Part shown: positions 1-7,880 of the stretch, piece by piece | Layout: each line of letters opens with the position of its first letter | How positions within the stretch are numbered: the stretch's first letter is position 1 | NCBI RefSeq assembly: GCF_014650175.1 | Contig: NZ_BMUL01000008.1 | Span: forward strand, 124,001 to 188,000 | Direction of reading: 5' to 3' | Source: Streptomyces termitum | Lineage (GTDB): Bacteria; Actinomycetota; Actinomycetes; Streptomycetales; Streptomycetaceae | DNA: 64,000 nucleotides | Translations under genes and position numbers: made by a program | The notes under the pieces: generated by a model | What the model was told of the DNA's origin: nothing | Database searches by the model: none | What the model saw: only the letters and a program-made list of their open reading frames with translations

Positions 1-295
1 CGAGTTGCTCGCGCGGGGACAACCGCAGGTCAGAGGCGCACGGAACGATTGTCTGACGAATACTCGGATGGGCCAGCGCCCTGTCACCCGGGGTGACGAA
101 CGCCCCCGGGACCGCCCCCGTCCGCGCCGCGCGGGAGCGGTGGCGGGGAGCCGGCGGCGGAGCGGAAGGCCGGTGCGGGGCCGGGTCCGGCGCGGGGCCA
201 CCCGGACGGCGGCGGTGACGACCCGTTCGGTCCGCCCGGAGCGCGGGGCCGCGGACCCGCCCTTACCGTTCTCACGTCGCCACGAAGGGAGAACC
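1..295. other. Upstream non-coding stretch before the sortase gene
   Basis: I see no gene I can support here. The frame of the sortase stays open upstream of its ATG, but that extension is an Arg/Pro/Gly-rich translation typical of open frames in GC-rich DNA. The promoter of the sortase gene presumably lies in the last 100 bases; no clear -35/-10 pair was recognised. Confidence 0.5.
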
Positions 296-958
296 ATGCC
301 CCCGAAGGACTTCCGCGTTCCCGAGCGCAGGAGACGACACCCCTGGGGCGTCCTGGCCCTCGCCATGCTGTCCGGACTCGCGATGATGCGCAACGGCGTG
401 GACGTCGCGGGCGGTCCGCCGCAGCCGGCCGCCGCGGCCCGTCCGGCGGCGCGGCCGGTCGCGCCGCCGCCCGCCGAGGCGTCCGCGGGCCTCCGGCCGC
501 TGCCGTTCGCGCCCGCCTCCCGGATCCGCGTCCCGGCGATCGGCGTGGCCGCGCCGATCATGGACGTGGGCCTGGACGCGGAGGGCTGGGTGGCGGCCCC
601 GCCCCCGGAGGACGCCAACCTGGCGGGCTGGTACCAGAACGGCATCGCGCCGGGCCAGCGCGGCACCGCCGTGATCGTCGGGCACGTCGACAACAAGAAG
701 GGCCCGGCCGTCTTCTACGGGCTCGGCGCCGTGGAGAAGGGTCAGCACGTCGAGGTCGAGCGGTACGACGGACGGGTGGCCGTCTTCGAGGTCTACGGCG
801 TGGAGGTGTACTCCAAGGCGGACTTCCCCGGCCCGCAGGTGTACGGCGACACGGGGCAGCCGGAGCTGCGGGTGATCACCTGCGGCGGCGGCTACACCCG
901 GGCGGGCGGCTACGACGGGAACGTGGTCGTCTACGCCCGCATGGTCGCCTCGCGCTGA
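296..958 (+). CDS. Class F sortase, membrane-anchored
   Basis: 220 residues. The ATG is preceded by GAAGGGAG, and a hydrophobic segment follows at about residues 15-30 (WGVLALAMLSGLAMM), so the enzyme should be anchored with its catalytic part outside. A Pro/Ala-rich linker (about 40-70) leads into the sortase domain with catalytic His130 in GHVDNKKG, Cys196 in VITCGGG and Arg202 just after. This is the His-Cys-Arg triad of sortases, and the size and layout fit the actinobacterial class F group. Class F sortases cleave LPXTG-like signals or act as housekeeping transpeptidases, but no substrate with such a signal was recognised nearby. The gene is monocistronic and ends at a strong hairpin. 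Confidence 0.9.
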   Translation: MPPKDFRVPERRRRHPWGVLALAMLSGLAMMRNGVDVAGGPPQPAAAARPAARPVAPPPAEASAGLRPLPFAPASRIRVPAIGVAAPIMDVGLDAEGWVAAPPPEDANLAGWYQNGIAPGQRGTAVIVGHVDNKKGPAVFYGLGAVEKGQHVEVERYDGRVAVFEVYGVEVYSKADFPGPQVYGDTGQPELRVITCGGGYTRAGGYDGNVVVYARMVASR

Positions 959-965
959 CCGCCGG

Positions 966-1016
966 GCACGGCGAGGGGCGCGGAGGGGGAATCCCTCTCC
1001 GCGCCCCTCGCCGTGC
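966..1016. terminator. Bidirectional terminator between convergent genes
   Basis: A perfect 20-bp stem (966-985 with 997-1016) and an 11-base loop lie between the stop codons of the sortase (958) and the deacetylase (1023). It has no U-tract, as is usual in streptomycetes, and can serve both directions. Confidence 0.85.
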
Positions 1017-1022
1017 GCCCCG

Positions 1023-1877
1023 TCAGCGCCGGGGCAGGGTGAGCGTGTAGCCCTCGTCGAGGAGGGCGGGGAGGTAGCGGCGGAGCGCGGCGACGCTCTG
1101 CGAGCGGTTCCCTCCCGCGTCGTGCGAGAGGACGACGACACCGGGCCCGGCCCCGGCGAGGACCCGGCGGACGATGGTGTCGGCGCCGGGCTCCGTCCAG
1201 TCGAGGGTGTCGACGGTCCAGGCCAGCGGCTCCATGCCGAGTTCCGCGCCGATCTCGAAGGAGTGCCGGTTCCAGGCGCCGTACGGGGCCCGGTACCAGC
1301 GCGGGGCCTCGCCGAGGACCTTCTCGACGACCTCGCTGGTGGAGCCGAGCTCGGTGCGGATGCGGGAGGGCGGCAGCTTGGGGACGAGCGGATGGGTCCA
1401 GGTGTGGTTGCCGACCACGTGCCCCTCGTCGGCCATCCGCCGCAGCAGGTCCCGGTTGTCCGTCGCCATCTCGCCGCAGACGAAGAAGACGGCGCGGCAG
1501 TCGTACCGCCGCAGGGTGTCCAGGATCGCCGGGGTGTAGCGGGGGTCGGGGCCGTCGTCGAAGGTGAGGACCATGGCGCGGCCGACGTCCGCGAGGGAGA
1601 GGAAGGGGCGGGTGCGGACCGGCGGCAGGGCGTGCGGGGCGGCGGCGGGGGCGTACGCGGTCATCGGCCGGAGCCGGTACGCGGCGGGGCTCAGCCGGGG
1701 TGCGGCGGGCGCCCCGGCGGCGGGGGCGGCGGGCCGGGCGGGGGGCGCCGCGGCGGGCGCGGGGGCGTCGGCGGTGAGGCAGTCGACGGCGAGGGCCCCG
1801 GCCGTGACGGTGGCGCCGAGGGCGGCGGCGAGACGGAGCGCCGACCTCCGTCCGATGAGAGGCTGATCATTTTTCAT
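1023..1877 (-). CDS. Secreted polysaccharide deacetylase (NodB/CE4 family)
   Basis: 284 residues from the ATG reading MKNDQP. An RR-containing N-terminus (GRRSALRLAAALGA) is Tat- or Sec-like, followed by an Ala/Pro-rich linker. The NodB domain carries the CE4 motifs in order: TFDDGPD (motif 1, catalytic Asp and metal Asp), HTWTH (motif 2, metal His pair), RAPYG (motif 3), DTLDW (motif 4) and LSHDAG (motif 5). All key residues are present, so an active metal-dependent N- or O-deacetylase of cell-wall or extracellular polysaccharide is expected; the exact substrate cannot be told. The open frame continues upstream but overlaps the divergent stress-protein promoter, so the internal ATG is preferred. 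Confidence 0.92.
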   Translation of the reverse strand: MKNDQPLIGRRSALRLAAALGATVTAGALAVDCLTADAPAPAAAPPARPAAPAAGAPAAPRLSPAAYRLRPMTAYAPAAAPHALPPVRTRPFLSLADVGRAMVLTFDDGPDPRYTPAILDTLRRYDCRAVFFVCGEMATDNRDLLRRMADEGHVVGNHTWTHPLVPKLPPSRIRTELGSTSEVVEKVLGEAPRWYRAPYGAWNRHSFEIGAELGMEPLAWTVDTLDWTEPGADTIVRRVLAGAGPGVVVLSHDAGGNRSQSVAALRRYLPALLDEGYTLTLPRR

Positions 1878-1967
1878 GACCCATGGTTCGTACGGAGCGG
1901 GGTGCGGGGCGCTCACCGACACCGGGCCGCCGCCCGATTGCACCCGATGGGCCGATACCCTCGAAAA

Positions 1968-2429
1968 GTGAGCGAACAGCGGCCCCATCAGTTCGAACGA
2001 GGCACCGACGGCCCCAAGGTGATCATGGCCGGGGTGGACGGTTCGGCCTCGTCCTTGCGGGCGGCGGCGTACGCGGCCGGGCTGGCCCGGCGGCAGAACG
2101 CCCTCCTCTCCCTGGTCTACGTGCAGCCGGTGCTGGCCGCCGGCGCCGCCCTGGGCGCCCCGGTGACCGGGGCGACCGAGGAGATAGCGGAGGGGCTGGC
2201 CGCGGAGATCCGCACCTCGGCCGAGCGGGTCAGGGACCTGTGGCGGGTGCGGTGGGAGTTCCACACCTTCAAGGGGGACGCCTACGCGGGCCTGGTGCGG
2301 GCTGCGGACGAGCTGAAGGCGGACGCCGTGGTGGTGGGCGCCTCGGAGTCGGCCGGGCACCGCTTCGTCGGCTCGGTGGCGGTACGGCTGGTGAAGGCGG
2401 GCCGCTGGCCGGTCACGGTCGTCCCCTGA
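1968..2429 (+). CDS. Universal stress protein, UspA family
   Basis: 153 residues from GTG 1968 (VSEQRPHQF); an ATG lies 21 bases upstream in frame. A single Usp domain starts with VIMAGVDGSASSLRAA, the usual first strand with its Asp, and ends with VVVGAS followed by GSVAVRLV and a final strand PVTVVP, which form the nucleotide-binding signature. The length equals a one-domain Usp. It is divergent from the deacetylase gene across a short promoter region and convergent with the CapA gene. Usp proteins bind ATP and help stress survival; no specific partner is suggested here. Confidence 0.9.
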   Translation: MSEQRPHQFERGTDGPKVIMAGVDGSASSLRAAAYAAGLARRQNALLSLVYVQPVLAAGAALGAPVTGATEEIAEGLAAEIRTSAERVRDLWRVRWEFHTFKGDAYAGLVRAADELKADAVVVGASESAGHRFVGSVAVRLVKAGRWPVTVVP

Positions 2430-2483
2430 CCGGCCTCACGGCTCCGGCGGCAGCGGCGGGACGGGTGCGGGTGCGGGTGCGGG

Positions 2484-3704
2484 TCAGCTTCCCATCACCA
2501 GTCCGTCCCTGTCGGCGCCCCGGCCCGTGACGACCTGGCGGATCGTCTCGCGGATGCCGGGATGGCGCGGGTCGGAGCCGTCGGAGGCGCCGAGGTTGAC
2601 CACCCGGCCGTCCTCGGTGTCGAACCACTGCGGCACGAACTCGGCCTTGACGACCTCCCAGCGGGCGCCGGGCCGCTTCGGCGGGGCGAAGGTGAAGCGG
2701 CCGATGCTGCCCTGGTTGCCCCGGGGGTCGAAGGCGCCCTCGTGGTTGATCATGTCCCCGGCGATCTGGTCGCCCATCCCGTAGACCACCCAGGTGCCGT
2801 TGACCTTCTCGTACGCCTGGGGCACGTGGGCGTGGGTGCCCACGATGAGGTCGATGTCGGGGCGGTCGCCGGTGCGGGAGGCGGTGAGCGTCCGGGCGAG
2901 GGAGAGCTGCCGCTCGTCGGGCTCGGTCTGCCACTCGGTGCCCCAGTGGACGCTGACCACGACGACGTCGGCGCCCGCCGCGCGGGCCGCGCGGGCGTCG
3001 GCGACGATCTTCGTCTCGTCGAGCGGGTTCACCGCCCAGGGCTGCCCCTCGGGCAGCGGGTAGCCGTTGGTGTCGTAGGTGTAGGCGAGCTGGGCGACGG
3101 TCGCGCCGCCCGCCTTGAGGAGGGTGGGCCGGGCCGCCTCGGCGGCGGTGCGGGCCGAGCCCGCGTGCCGGACGCCCGCCGCGTCGAGGGCGTCGAGGGT
3201 GCGGGCGAGTCCGGCGGCGCCGTCGTCGAGGGTGTGGTTGGAGGCGGTGGAGCAGGAGTCGTAGCCGGTGGCCTTCAGCGCGGCGGCGACCTCGGGCGGG
3301 GACTTGAAGGCGGGGTAGCCGGTGTAGGGCCCGCCGTCCGCCCCGTACACGGTCTCCATGTGGCAGAGGGCCACGTCGGCGCGGGAGACGACCGGCTTCA
3401 CCCCGGCGAGCATGGGGGCGAAGTCGTAGCCGTCGCCGCCCGCGTCGGCGGCGGCGCGGCGGATGATCGAGTCGTGCGGGAGGACGTCGCCGGAGGCCAC
3501 CAGGGTGAAGCCGGCGGGCCGGGGCGCCGGAGCGGCGGGGCGCGGGACGGCGGAGCCGCGCGGCGGGTCGCCGGGGTCGGCCGGGTCCCCGGCGGGGCCG
3601 CCGCCCTGCGCACACGCGGCGACGACGGCGAGCAGCGCGCCGGCGAGGACGGTGGAGCCGGTACGGGCGAGTCTGGCGCGTGCCGGTCTGGTGCCTGCGG
3701 TCAT
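2484..3704 (-). CDS. CapA-family lipoprotein (PGA_cap metallophosphatase-like)
   Basis: 406 residues from the ATG at 3704, which has GGGGTGG eight bases upstream; two in-frame ATGs lie further up. The N-terminus is a lipoprotein signal with lipobox VVAAC, then an acidic Pro/Gly linker. The CapA fold shows GDVLPHD, CHMETVYG, ASNHTLDDG, SVHWGTEW and GTHAHVPQ, the metal-ligand signatures of the calcineurin-like PGA_cap domain. CapA proteins act in poly-gamma-glutamate capsule export or anchoring, but streptomycete orphans like this one are of unknown role. No capB/capC genes are near. It is divergent from the sigma-factor gene. Confidence 0.88.
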   Translation of the reverse strand: MTAGTRPARARLARTGSTVLAGALLAVVAACAQGGGPAGDPADPGDPPRGSAVPRPAAPAPRPAGFTLVASGDVLPHDSIIRRAAADAGGDGYDFAPMLAGVKPVVSRADVALCHMETVYGADGGPYTGYPAFKSPPEVAAALKATGYDSCSTASNHTLDDGAAGLARTLDALDAAGVRHAGSARTAAEAARPTLLKAGGATVAQLAYTYDTNGYPLPEGQPWAVNPLDETKIVADARAARAAGADVVVVSVHWGTEWQTEPDERQLSLARTLTASRTGDRPDIDLIVGTHAHVPQAYEKVNGTWVVYGMGDQIAGDMINHEGAFDPRGNQGSIGRFTFAPPKRPGARWEVVKAEFVPQWFDTEDGRVVNLGASDGSDPRHPGIRETIRQVVTGRGADRDGLVMGS

Positions 3705-3983
3705 GACGACTGCCACCCCGATCATCGGAAGAACATGTGTTCTGCCGAATTCATCTTCCGGACGGCGCTCCGTCAAGACACTCGGCCGGGCCCGGCGGCG
3801 AACCCCACCGAATCGGACGTACGCACGCCACCCGATCGCCGTCCGACCGTTCGCCGTGCCATTCGCCGCTCGTTACGACCGTTCGCCGCAGACCGCTGCC
3901 CGTTCCCTGTCCCCGTCCGCCCGGATGCGTTCGTATACGGCGCGGACGACGAACCGCGGAGCGGGCGGGGAAAGGCGGAGGCC

Positions 3984-4724
3984 ATGACAACGGCGACGAT
4001 GACGACGACCGTGACGGCACACGCGGCCGGTGGGCCGGTGGGGACGACGGGTACGACGGGGCGGCCGGGGCCGGTGGGGCGAGCGGGGGCAGTGGAGCGG
4101 CCGGGTCCTGTGGGACGGGTGGGGACCGCGGAGCGGGCGGGGGCCGTGGGGCCGCCGGGTACGGCGGGACCTCTGGGGACGACCGACGAGCGGACGCTCC
4201 AGGAGCTTCAGCGGGAGCACGGCCCGGCCCTCTTCTCGTTCCTGCTGGGCCTCACCTACGGGGACCGCCAGCGCGCCGAGGACCTCGCCCAGGAGACCCT
4301 GGTCCGGGCCTGGCAGCATCCCGAGGCGTTCAGCGACGCGTACGCCTCCATCCGGCCCTGGCTGTTCACGGTGGCCCGCCGGATCGCCATCGACGCCCGC
4401 CGCTCCCGGCTGGCCCGCCCCGCCGAGATCGGCGACGGGGTCCTCGCGGTCACCCCCGACCCCTCCGACCCGACCGAGTCGGCCGAGGCGGCGCTCGACG
4501 TCCGGGCGGCGGTACGGGAGTTGAGCCCGGAGCACCGGGCCGTCCTGGTCCGGCTCTACTTCCACGGGCTCACCGTCGCCGAGGCCGCCCGCGACCTCGG
4601 CATCCCGGCCGGGACGGTCAAGTCCCGCTCCCACTACGCCCTTCGGCAGCTCGGCCGCGCGCTGCCCGGCTACCGGCCCCGGCACGGCGCCGTCGCCCGG
4701 CCGCGCGCCGTGGCCGCACGATGA
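3984..4724 (+). CDS. ECF-type RNA polymerase sigma factor with low-complexity N-terminus
   Basis: 246 residues; the ATG at 3984 follows GGCGGAGG. Residues 1-70 are a Thr stretch followed by Gly/Pro/Val/Thr repeats (GPVGR, GTAER, GAVGP), almost certainly disordered. Region 2 follows (ALFSFLLGLTYGDRQRAEDLAQETLVRAW, written here only as the conserved block at about 80-110), then the linker and region 4 (LSPEHRAVLVRLYFHGLT, AEAARDLGIPAGTVKSR). No anti-sigma gene or zinc-binding anti-sigma motif is adjacent; the thioesterase remnant follows four bases later. The low-complexity head is unusual for ECF factors and may be a late extension; an in-frame start closer to region 2 cannot be excluded. Confidence 0.88.
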   Translation: MTTATMTTTVTAHAAGGPVGTTGTTGRPGPVGRAGAVERPGPVGRVGTAERAGAVGPPGTAGPLGTTDERTLQELQREHGPALFSFLLGLTYGDRQRAEDLAQETLVRAWQHPEAFSDAYASIRPWLFTVARRIAIDARRSRLARPAEIGDGVLAVTPDPSDPTESAEAALDVRAAVRELSPEHRAVLVRLYFHGLTVAEAARDLGIPAGTVKSRSHYALRQLGRALPGYRPRHGAVARPRAVAAR

Positions 4725-4728
4725 CGCC

Positions 4729-4941
4729 GTGACGCTGACTCCCGCCGCCGAGAAGATCCTCGCCGGGCACTTCGCCCCCCGGGTCCTCGATCCGGGGCTG
4801 ACCGTCGACGCCGTCGGCGAGCGGGAGGCCGTCCTCCGGCTCCCCCGGTCGGACCGGCCGGCCCGCGAGGGCGGCGGACTCTCCGGGCAGGCCCTGACGG
4901 CGGTCTACGCCCTGCTCGCCCCGGGCGCCCCTCCCGCCTGA
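4729..4941 (+). pseudogene. Remnant of a PaaI-like hotdog thioesterase (internal deletion)
   Basis: 70 residues from GTG 4729. The first ~53 residues (HFAPRVLDPGLTV, RLPRSDRPAREGGGLSGQAL) look like the start of streptomycete PaaI-family thioesterases, whose full length is about 140-150. The text then jumps to VYALLAPG, which resembles the extreme C-terminus of the same family. The simplest reading is an in-frame loss of about 75 central codons, removing most of the hotdog core. The gene overlaps nothing and sits right behind the sigma factor, so the two were probably co-transcribed. Identification rests on remembered family sequences and is tentative. Confidence 0.6.
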
Positions 4942-4947
4942 AACGGG

Positions 4948-4979
4948 GCGTCCCCGCCCTCCGGAGAGGACGGGGACGC
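4948..4979. terminator. Hairpin terminator
   Basis: A 14-bp stem with one mismatch around a CGGA loop (left arm starts GCGTCCCCG) lies between the convergent thioesterase remnant and the I36-like gene. Confidence 0.75.
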
Positions 4980-4993
4980 GGACGGACGGGGGA

Positions 4994-5548
4994 TCAGCAG
5001 GGGCGGATGTGGTAGACCGGGGTCCAGGACGCGGTGCCCGTCCCCTTGGCCACGTGGGACCAGCGCTCGCTGCCGTCGCTGTTGTAGAAGCGGGCGCGGG
5101 TGCCGGGGGTCTGGTTGTTGTTGAAGGTGCCGTTGCCGATGCCGTTGAAGTCGTAGTAACCGCACCGGTAGTAGTCGTAGTTCACACCGCGCCCGTCGGT
5201 GATGCACAGGTGCCCGTCGCCGCAGGCCGCGCGCGCGTCCGGGGCGGCGAGATCTCGTGGTTCGGTCTGTCCCGGGGCGGGGACCGTGACGGTGCCGCCC
5301 GGGATGGCGAGGGTGTTGGCCGAGGTCTGGCGGGCCTGCGGCTCCCGGGCGAGGACGGCGTCGACCTGCTGCTGGAGCTGTCCGGCCTGCCGGTCGGTGA
5401 GGCCGGCGGCCCGTACCTGCTCGGCGTAGGCCCGCTGTTCGGTCGGGGCGGCGGATGTCGAGGCGTGGGCGGAGAGGGCGGGGCCCGCGATCAGGGCCAC
5501 GGCGGCGGCCGTCAGACCTGCGGATCGGCGGAACGAGATGCGCTTCAC
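4994..5548 (-). CDS. Secreted Cys-rich protein, peptidase-inhibitor I36-like
   Basis: 184 residues from GTG 5548, chosen because AGGAGA stands six bases upstream and a classic signal peptide follows directly (KRISFRRSAGLTAAAVALIAGPALSAHA). A Gln/Ala-rich helical segment (about 35-95) precedes a small Cys/Tyr/Asn-rich C-terminal domain with CGDGHLCITD, YDYYRCGYYDFNG and a final RPC. That C-terminal pattern resembles the SMPI/I36 beta-gamma-crystallin-like inhibitors of streptomycetes, but I am not certain of the family. It should be exported; the long helical region is more than a plain inhibitor needs. Confidence 0.6.
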   Translation of the reverse strand: MKRISFRRSAGLTAAAVALIAGPALSAHASTSAAPTEQRAYAEQVRAAGLTDRQAGQLQQQVDAVLAREPQARQTSANTLAIPGGTVTVPAPGQTEPRDLAAPDARAACGDGHLCITDGRGVNYDYYRCGYYDFNGIGNGTFNNNQTPGTRARFYNSDGSERWSHVAKGTGTASWTPVYHIRPC

Positions 5549-5916
5549 GGTCTTCTCCTGTCGGTTGCTCGTGCACCTCTTCGAGGAGCGAGGGCAGGCT
5601 TTCCAGCCGGATGTCCGCCTAAGGGCCGCAAAGGACAGGTTCACCGTTTGGTGGTACAGGCACCTTTTTCACGCGAAGGAACGCCTCCATCGAACGCATG
5701 TACCCACCCTGTCCGAGGTTCACCGAGGAGAAGCACCGGATAAAGGACACCGGCCTCCACCACCCCGGGCACCGGTCCCGCACCACCGTTTGGAACGCCC
5801 CGAACCGGGTATCTCCGGCTCTCCCCCACCGCCCGGCGAGGTGACGCCGGGGCAGGCGGGCGGGCGCGCAACCCGGTACGGCGGCGATGTCGGACCCCGG
5901 TGTTAGCGTCGCCGCC
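5549..5916. other. Divergent promoter region
   Basis: 368 bases without a gene separate the I36-like gene (leftward) and the 5917 gene (rightward). Base composition is locally more balanced than in the flanking genes, as expected for promoters; no specific operator was recognised. Confidence 0.5.
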
Positions 5917-6450
5917 ATGGCGAATCGTTCCTACCTCTACTCCACCGACTCGATGCCGAGCGAGGCCGGGACACCCCGGCGGATCCGCTGCGTGTCCGAA
6001 CACAACTGGGACGTCCCGCTGGCGCACAAGCTGCTGGCCGGACGCGGGACGGTGGTCGTGCCGTCCATGATCTGGAACCCTCCCGTCGGCATCGCCGCAC
6101 GGTACGACGGCGGGGCGGAGCTGCTCCTCGGTCTCCTGCGCGTGGTCGGCGAGGGCCTGGAGGGCGACGCCGGGTTCGCCGAGTGCGTCGCCGGGACCAC
6201 GGCCCACCTGGAGAAGCAGCGGGCCGAGTACGCCGTCCTGGAGACCGGCGAGGTCGTCTCGATGACGGACGACGACCCGGTGGAGAGCGTACGGCGCCTG
6301 GTGGCCTCGGACATTCCCGCCGCCGTCGCCCGCGCCGAGGAGGCGATCGCCGGCCGGGACGACGCGTGGCTGGCCTCGGTACGGGCCGACTGGCAGCGGC
6401 ACTTCGCGTCCTTCTACGCCGACGCGCTCTACTTCTCCTTCCCCGGCTGA
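5917..6450 (+). CDS. Conserved hypothetical protein (MANRSYLYS type)
   Basis: 177 residues from ATG 5917; the frame is open 30 bases further but MANRSYLYSTDS looks like the natural start. I do not recognise an enzyme motif. The protein is soluble, with a Trp/Tyr-rich N-terminal third (HNWDVPLAHKLLAG) and an acidic helical C-terminus ending SFPG. Its layout resembles small actinobacterial proteins of the DUF7822 kind, but this is recollection rather than evidence. It is convergent with the YdeI-family gene, 20 bases apart. Confidence 0.7.
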   Translation: MANRSYLYSTDSMPSEAGTPRRIRCVSEHNWDVPLAHKLLAGRGTVVVPSMIWNPPVGIAARYDGGAELLLGLLRVVGEGLEGDAGFAECVAGTTAHLEKQRAEYAVLETGEVVSMTDDDPVESVRRLVASDIPAAVARAEEAIAGRDDAWLASVRADWQRHFASFYADALYFSFPG

Positions 6451-6470
6451 CGGGGCGGGCGCCCCCGGGG

Positions 6471-7052
6471 CTACGCCTCCGGCGGGGAGCCGGGGGCGAG
6501 GGTCTCCAGGGCCTTGTCGAGGCGGGCCCGCCGGGTCTCCGGGGTGAGGGCCTGGAGGAGGGGCAGGATCAGGAGGTAGCGGCCCGTCTTGTCGAGGGCC
6601 TCGAAGGCGTGCCGGGCGGCGGGGTCCGCGTCGAGCGCCGCCGCGAGGTCGGGCGGGACGGTGGCCGTCTTCTGGGACTCGTAGGCCGCCGCCCACCGGC
6701 CGTCCTCCTGCGCCTTGCGCACCTCGGCCAGGCCGGGTTCGCGCATGCGGCCCTCGGCGGTGAGGGCGGCCACCTTGTCGACGTTCACCCGCGACCAGAG
6801 GCTCTTGGGGCGGCGCGGCACGTACTTCTGGAGGTAGTACCGCTCGTCGAGCGAGCGCCGCTGGCCGGAGATCCAGCCGTAGCAGAGTCCGATGTCGACC
6901 AGTTCGTCGTCGGTGACGGTCGGGATGCCGGACTTCTTCTTGGCGACCTGGACCCACACGCCCTCCTGGCACGTGTGGTGCCCGGCGAGCCATTCCTCGA
7001 ACGCCGCCCCGTCCTCGAACGCGAGGATCTCCACTCCACCGATCTCAGCCAT
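6471..7052 (-). CDS. YdeI/OmpD-associated family protein
   Basis: 193 residues from ATG 7052 (MAEIGGVEIL). The YdeI-type features are clear: a substrate-like N-terminal segment with VWVQVAKKKSG, the strongly conserved LCYGWISGQRRSLDERYYLQKY and PRRPKSLWSRVN, and a C-terminal Bacteriocin_protected OmdA-like helical part (RHAFEALDKTGRYLLILPLLQAL). The family is widespread and cytosolic, with no established reaction. Divergent from the small membrane-protein gene at 7226, across a region with GTAT repeats. Confidence 0.88.
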   Translation of the reverse strand: MAEIGGVEILAFEDGAAFEEWLAGHHTCQEGVWVQVAKKKSGIPTVTDDELVDIGLCYGWISGQRRSLDERYYLQKYVPRRPKSLWSRVNVDKVAALTAEGRMREPGLAEVRKAQEDGRWAAAYESQKTATVPPDLAAALDADPAARHAFEALDKTGRYLLILPLLQALTPETRRARLDKALETLAPGSPPEA

Positions 7053-7185
7053 GCGGCCCAGGGTATCGCCCGTGCGACCGGGTCGCGGCCCGGTGGCGCG
7101 ATCATCCTCCGGGAGGGTCAAGTATCGGACACCGGTGTGGGGTTGATGGGCTTTCAGGTTTACCGCCGGGCACTCCGGGAGGGCG

Positions 7186-7218
7186 GTATGCATGGCGTGT
7201 ATACCCGATGCGTATAGT
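7186..7218 (+). promoter_or_regulatory. Three GTAT repeats at 13-bp spacing and a -10 box
   Basis: GTAT occurs at 7186, 7199 and 7212, each exactly 13 bases apart, and TATAC-N7-GTATA forms an inverted repeat (7200-7216). TATAGT at 7213-7218 is a good -10; transcription starting seven bases on would begin at or next to ATG 7226, giving a leaderless mRNA. The repeats overlap the promoter and may be a repressor site. Inference from spacing only. Confidence 0.45.
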
Positions 7219-7225
7219 CCTGGTC

Positions 7226-7786
7226 ATGGCTCACCGTCCCCATACCCCCGCCCTGCCCCGTCTGGCCAAGGCCGTCCCCGTCAGCCTGCTCGCCGTGGGC
7301 GCGGCGCACGTCATCCTCTCCGACACGCTCGGGCTCGGGCTCGTGGCCGAGGCGTCGACCGCGCTGGGGTCGCCGACCGGCTACTCGTCCGACCAGGCGT
7401 TCACCACCGCCCTGATGAACACCGTCCTCGTCCTGCCGATCGTGCTCTGGATCGGGATGCGGGTGACCGGCGAGCGGCGGACCGGGCCGATGCTGCTGAT
7501 CGGGACGGCCACGTGGCTCGTCGTCGTGTGGCGGGGCATCGACACCATCACCGACACCCTCGGCGGGATCCTCCCGCTGGACTCCCTGGCCCTCGCCGTC
7601 GCCGTCATCGCGCTCTCCTCGCTCGTCCGCCGCCGCTCCCCCGCGCCCGCCTCCGCGCCCGCGCCGGTCTCCGCGCCCGCGCCCGCGCCAGTCTCCGGTG
7701 CCGCCCCGTCCGCCCCTGCCGACCCGTCCGCCTCATCCGCACCGATCCGGCCGGAGAACGTATCCGAAACCACACCGGCGAGTTGA
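7226..7786 (+). CDS. Small integral membrane protein with Pro/Ala-rich tail
   Basis: 186 residues from ATG 7226 (MAHRPHTPAL); ATG 7208 is in frame but sits inside the probable -10 region. Four hydrophobic segments are visible (about 17-37, 62-82, 95-115 and 120-140), then RRRS and a 45-residue Ala/Pro/Ser tail that is probably cytoplasmic and disordered. The YSSDQAFTTALMNTVLVLP segment suggests a DoxX-like or unnamed four-helix family, which I cannot name with confidence. Monocistronic by appearance. Confidence 0.75.
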   Translation: MAHRPHTPALPRLAKAVPVSLLAVGAAHVILSDTLGLGLVAEASTALGSPTGYSSDQAFTTALMNTVLVLPIVLWIGMRVTGERRTGPMLLIGTATWLVVVWRGIDTITDTLGGILPLDSLALAVAVIALSSLVRRRSPAPASAPAPVSAPAPAPVSGAAPSAPADPSASSAPIRPENVSETTPAS

Positions 7787-7880
7787 GCAAAGCGGGACGC
7801 GCGGACGCCCCGGGCGGAGGAGGCTCTCCCCCGGACCCCGAGAACCGCGGGGTCCCCACGTCCGGGAGAAGGTGGGAGCG

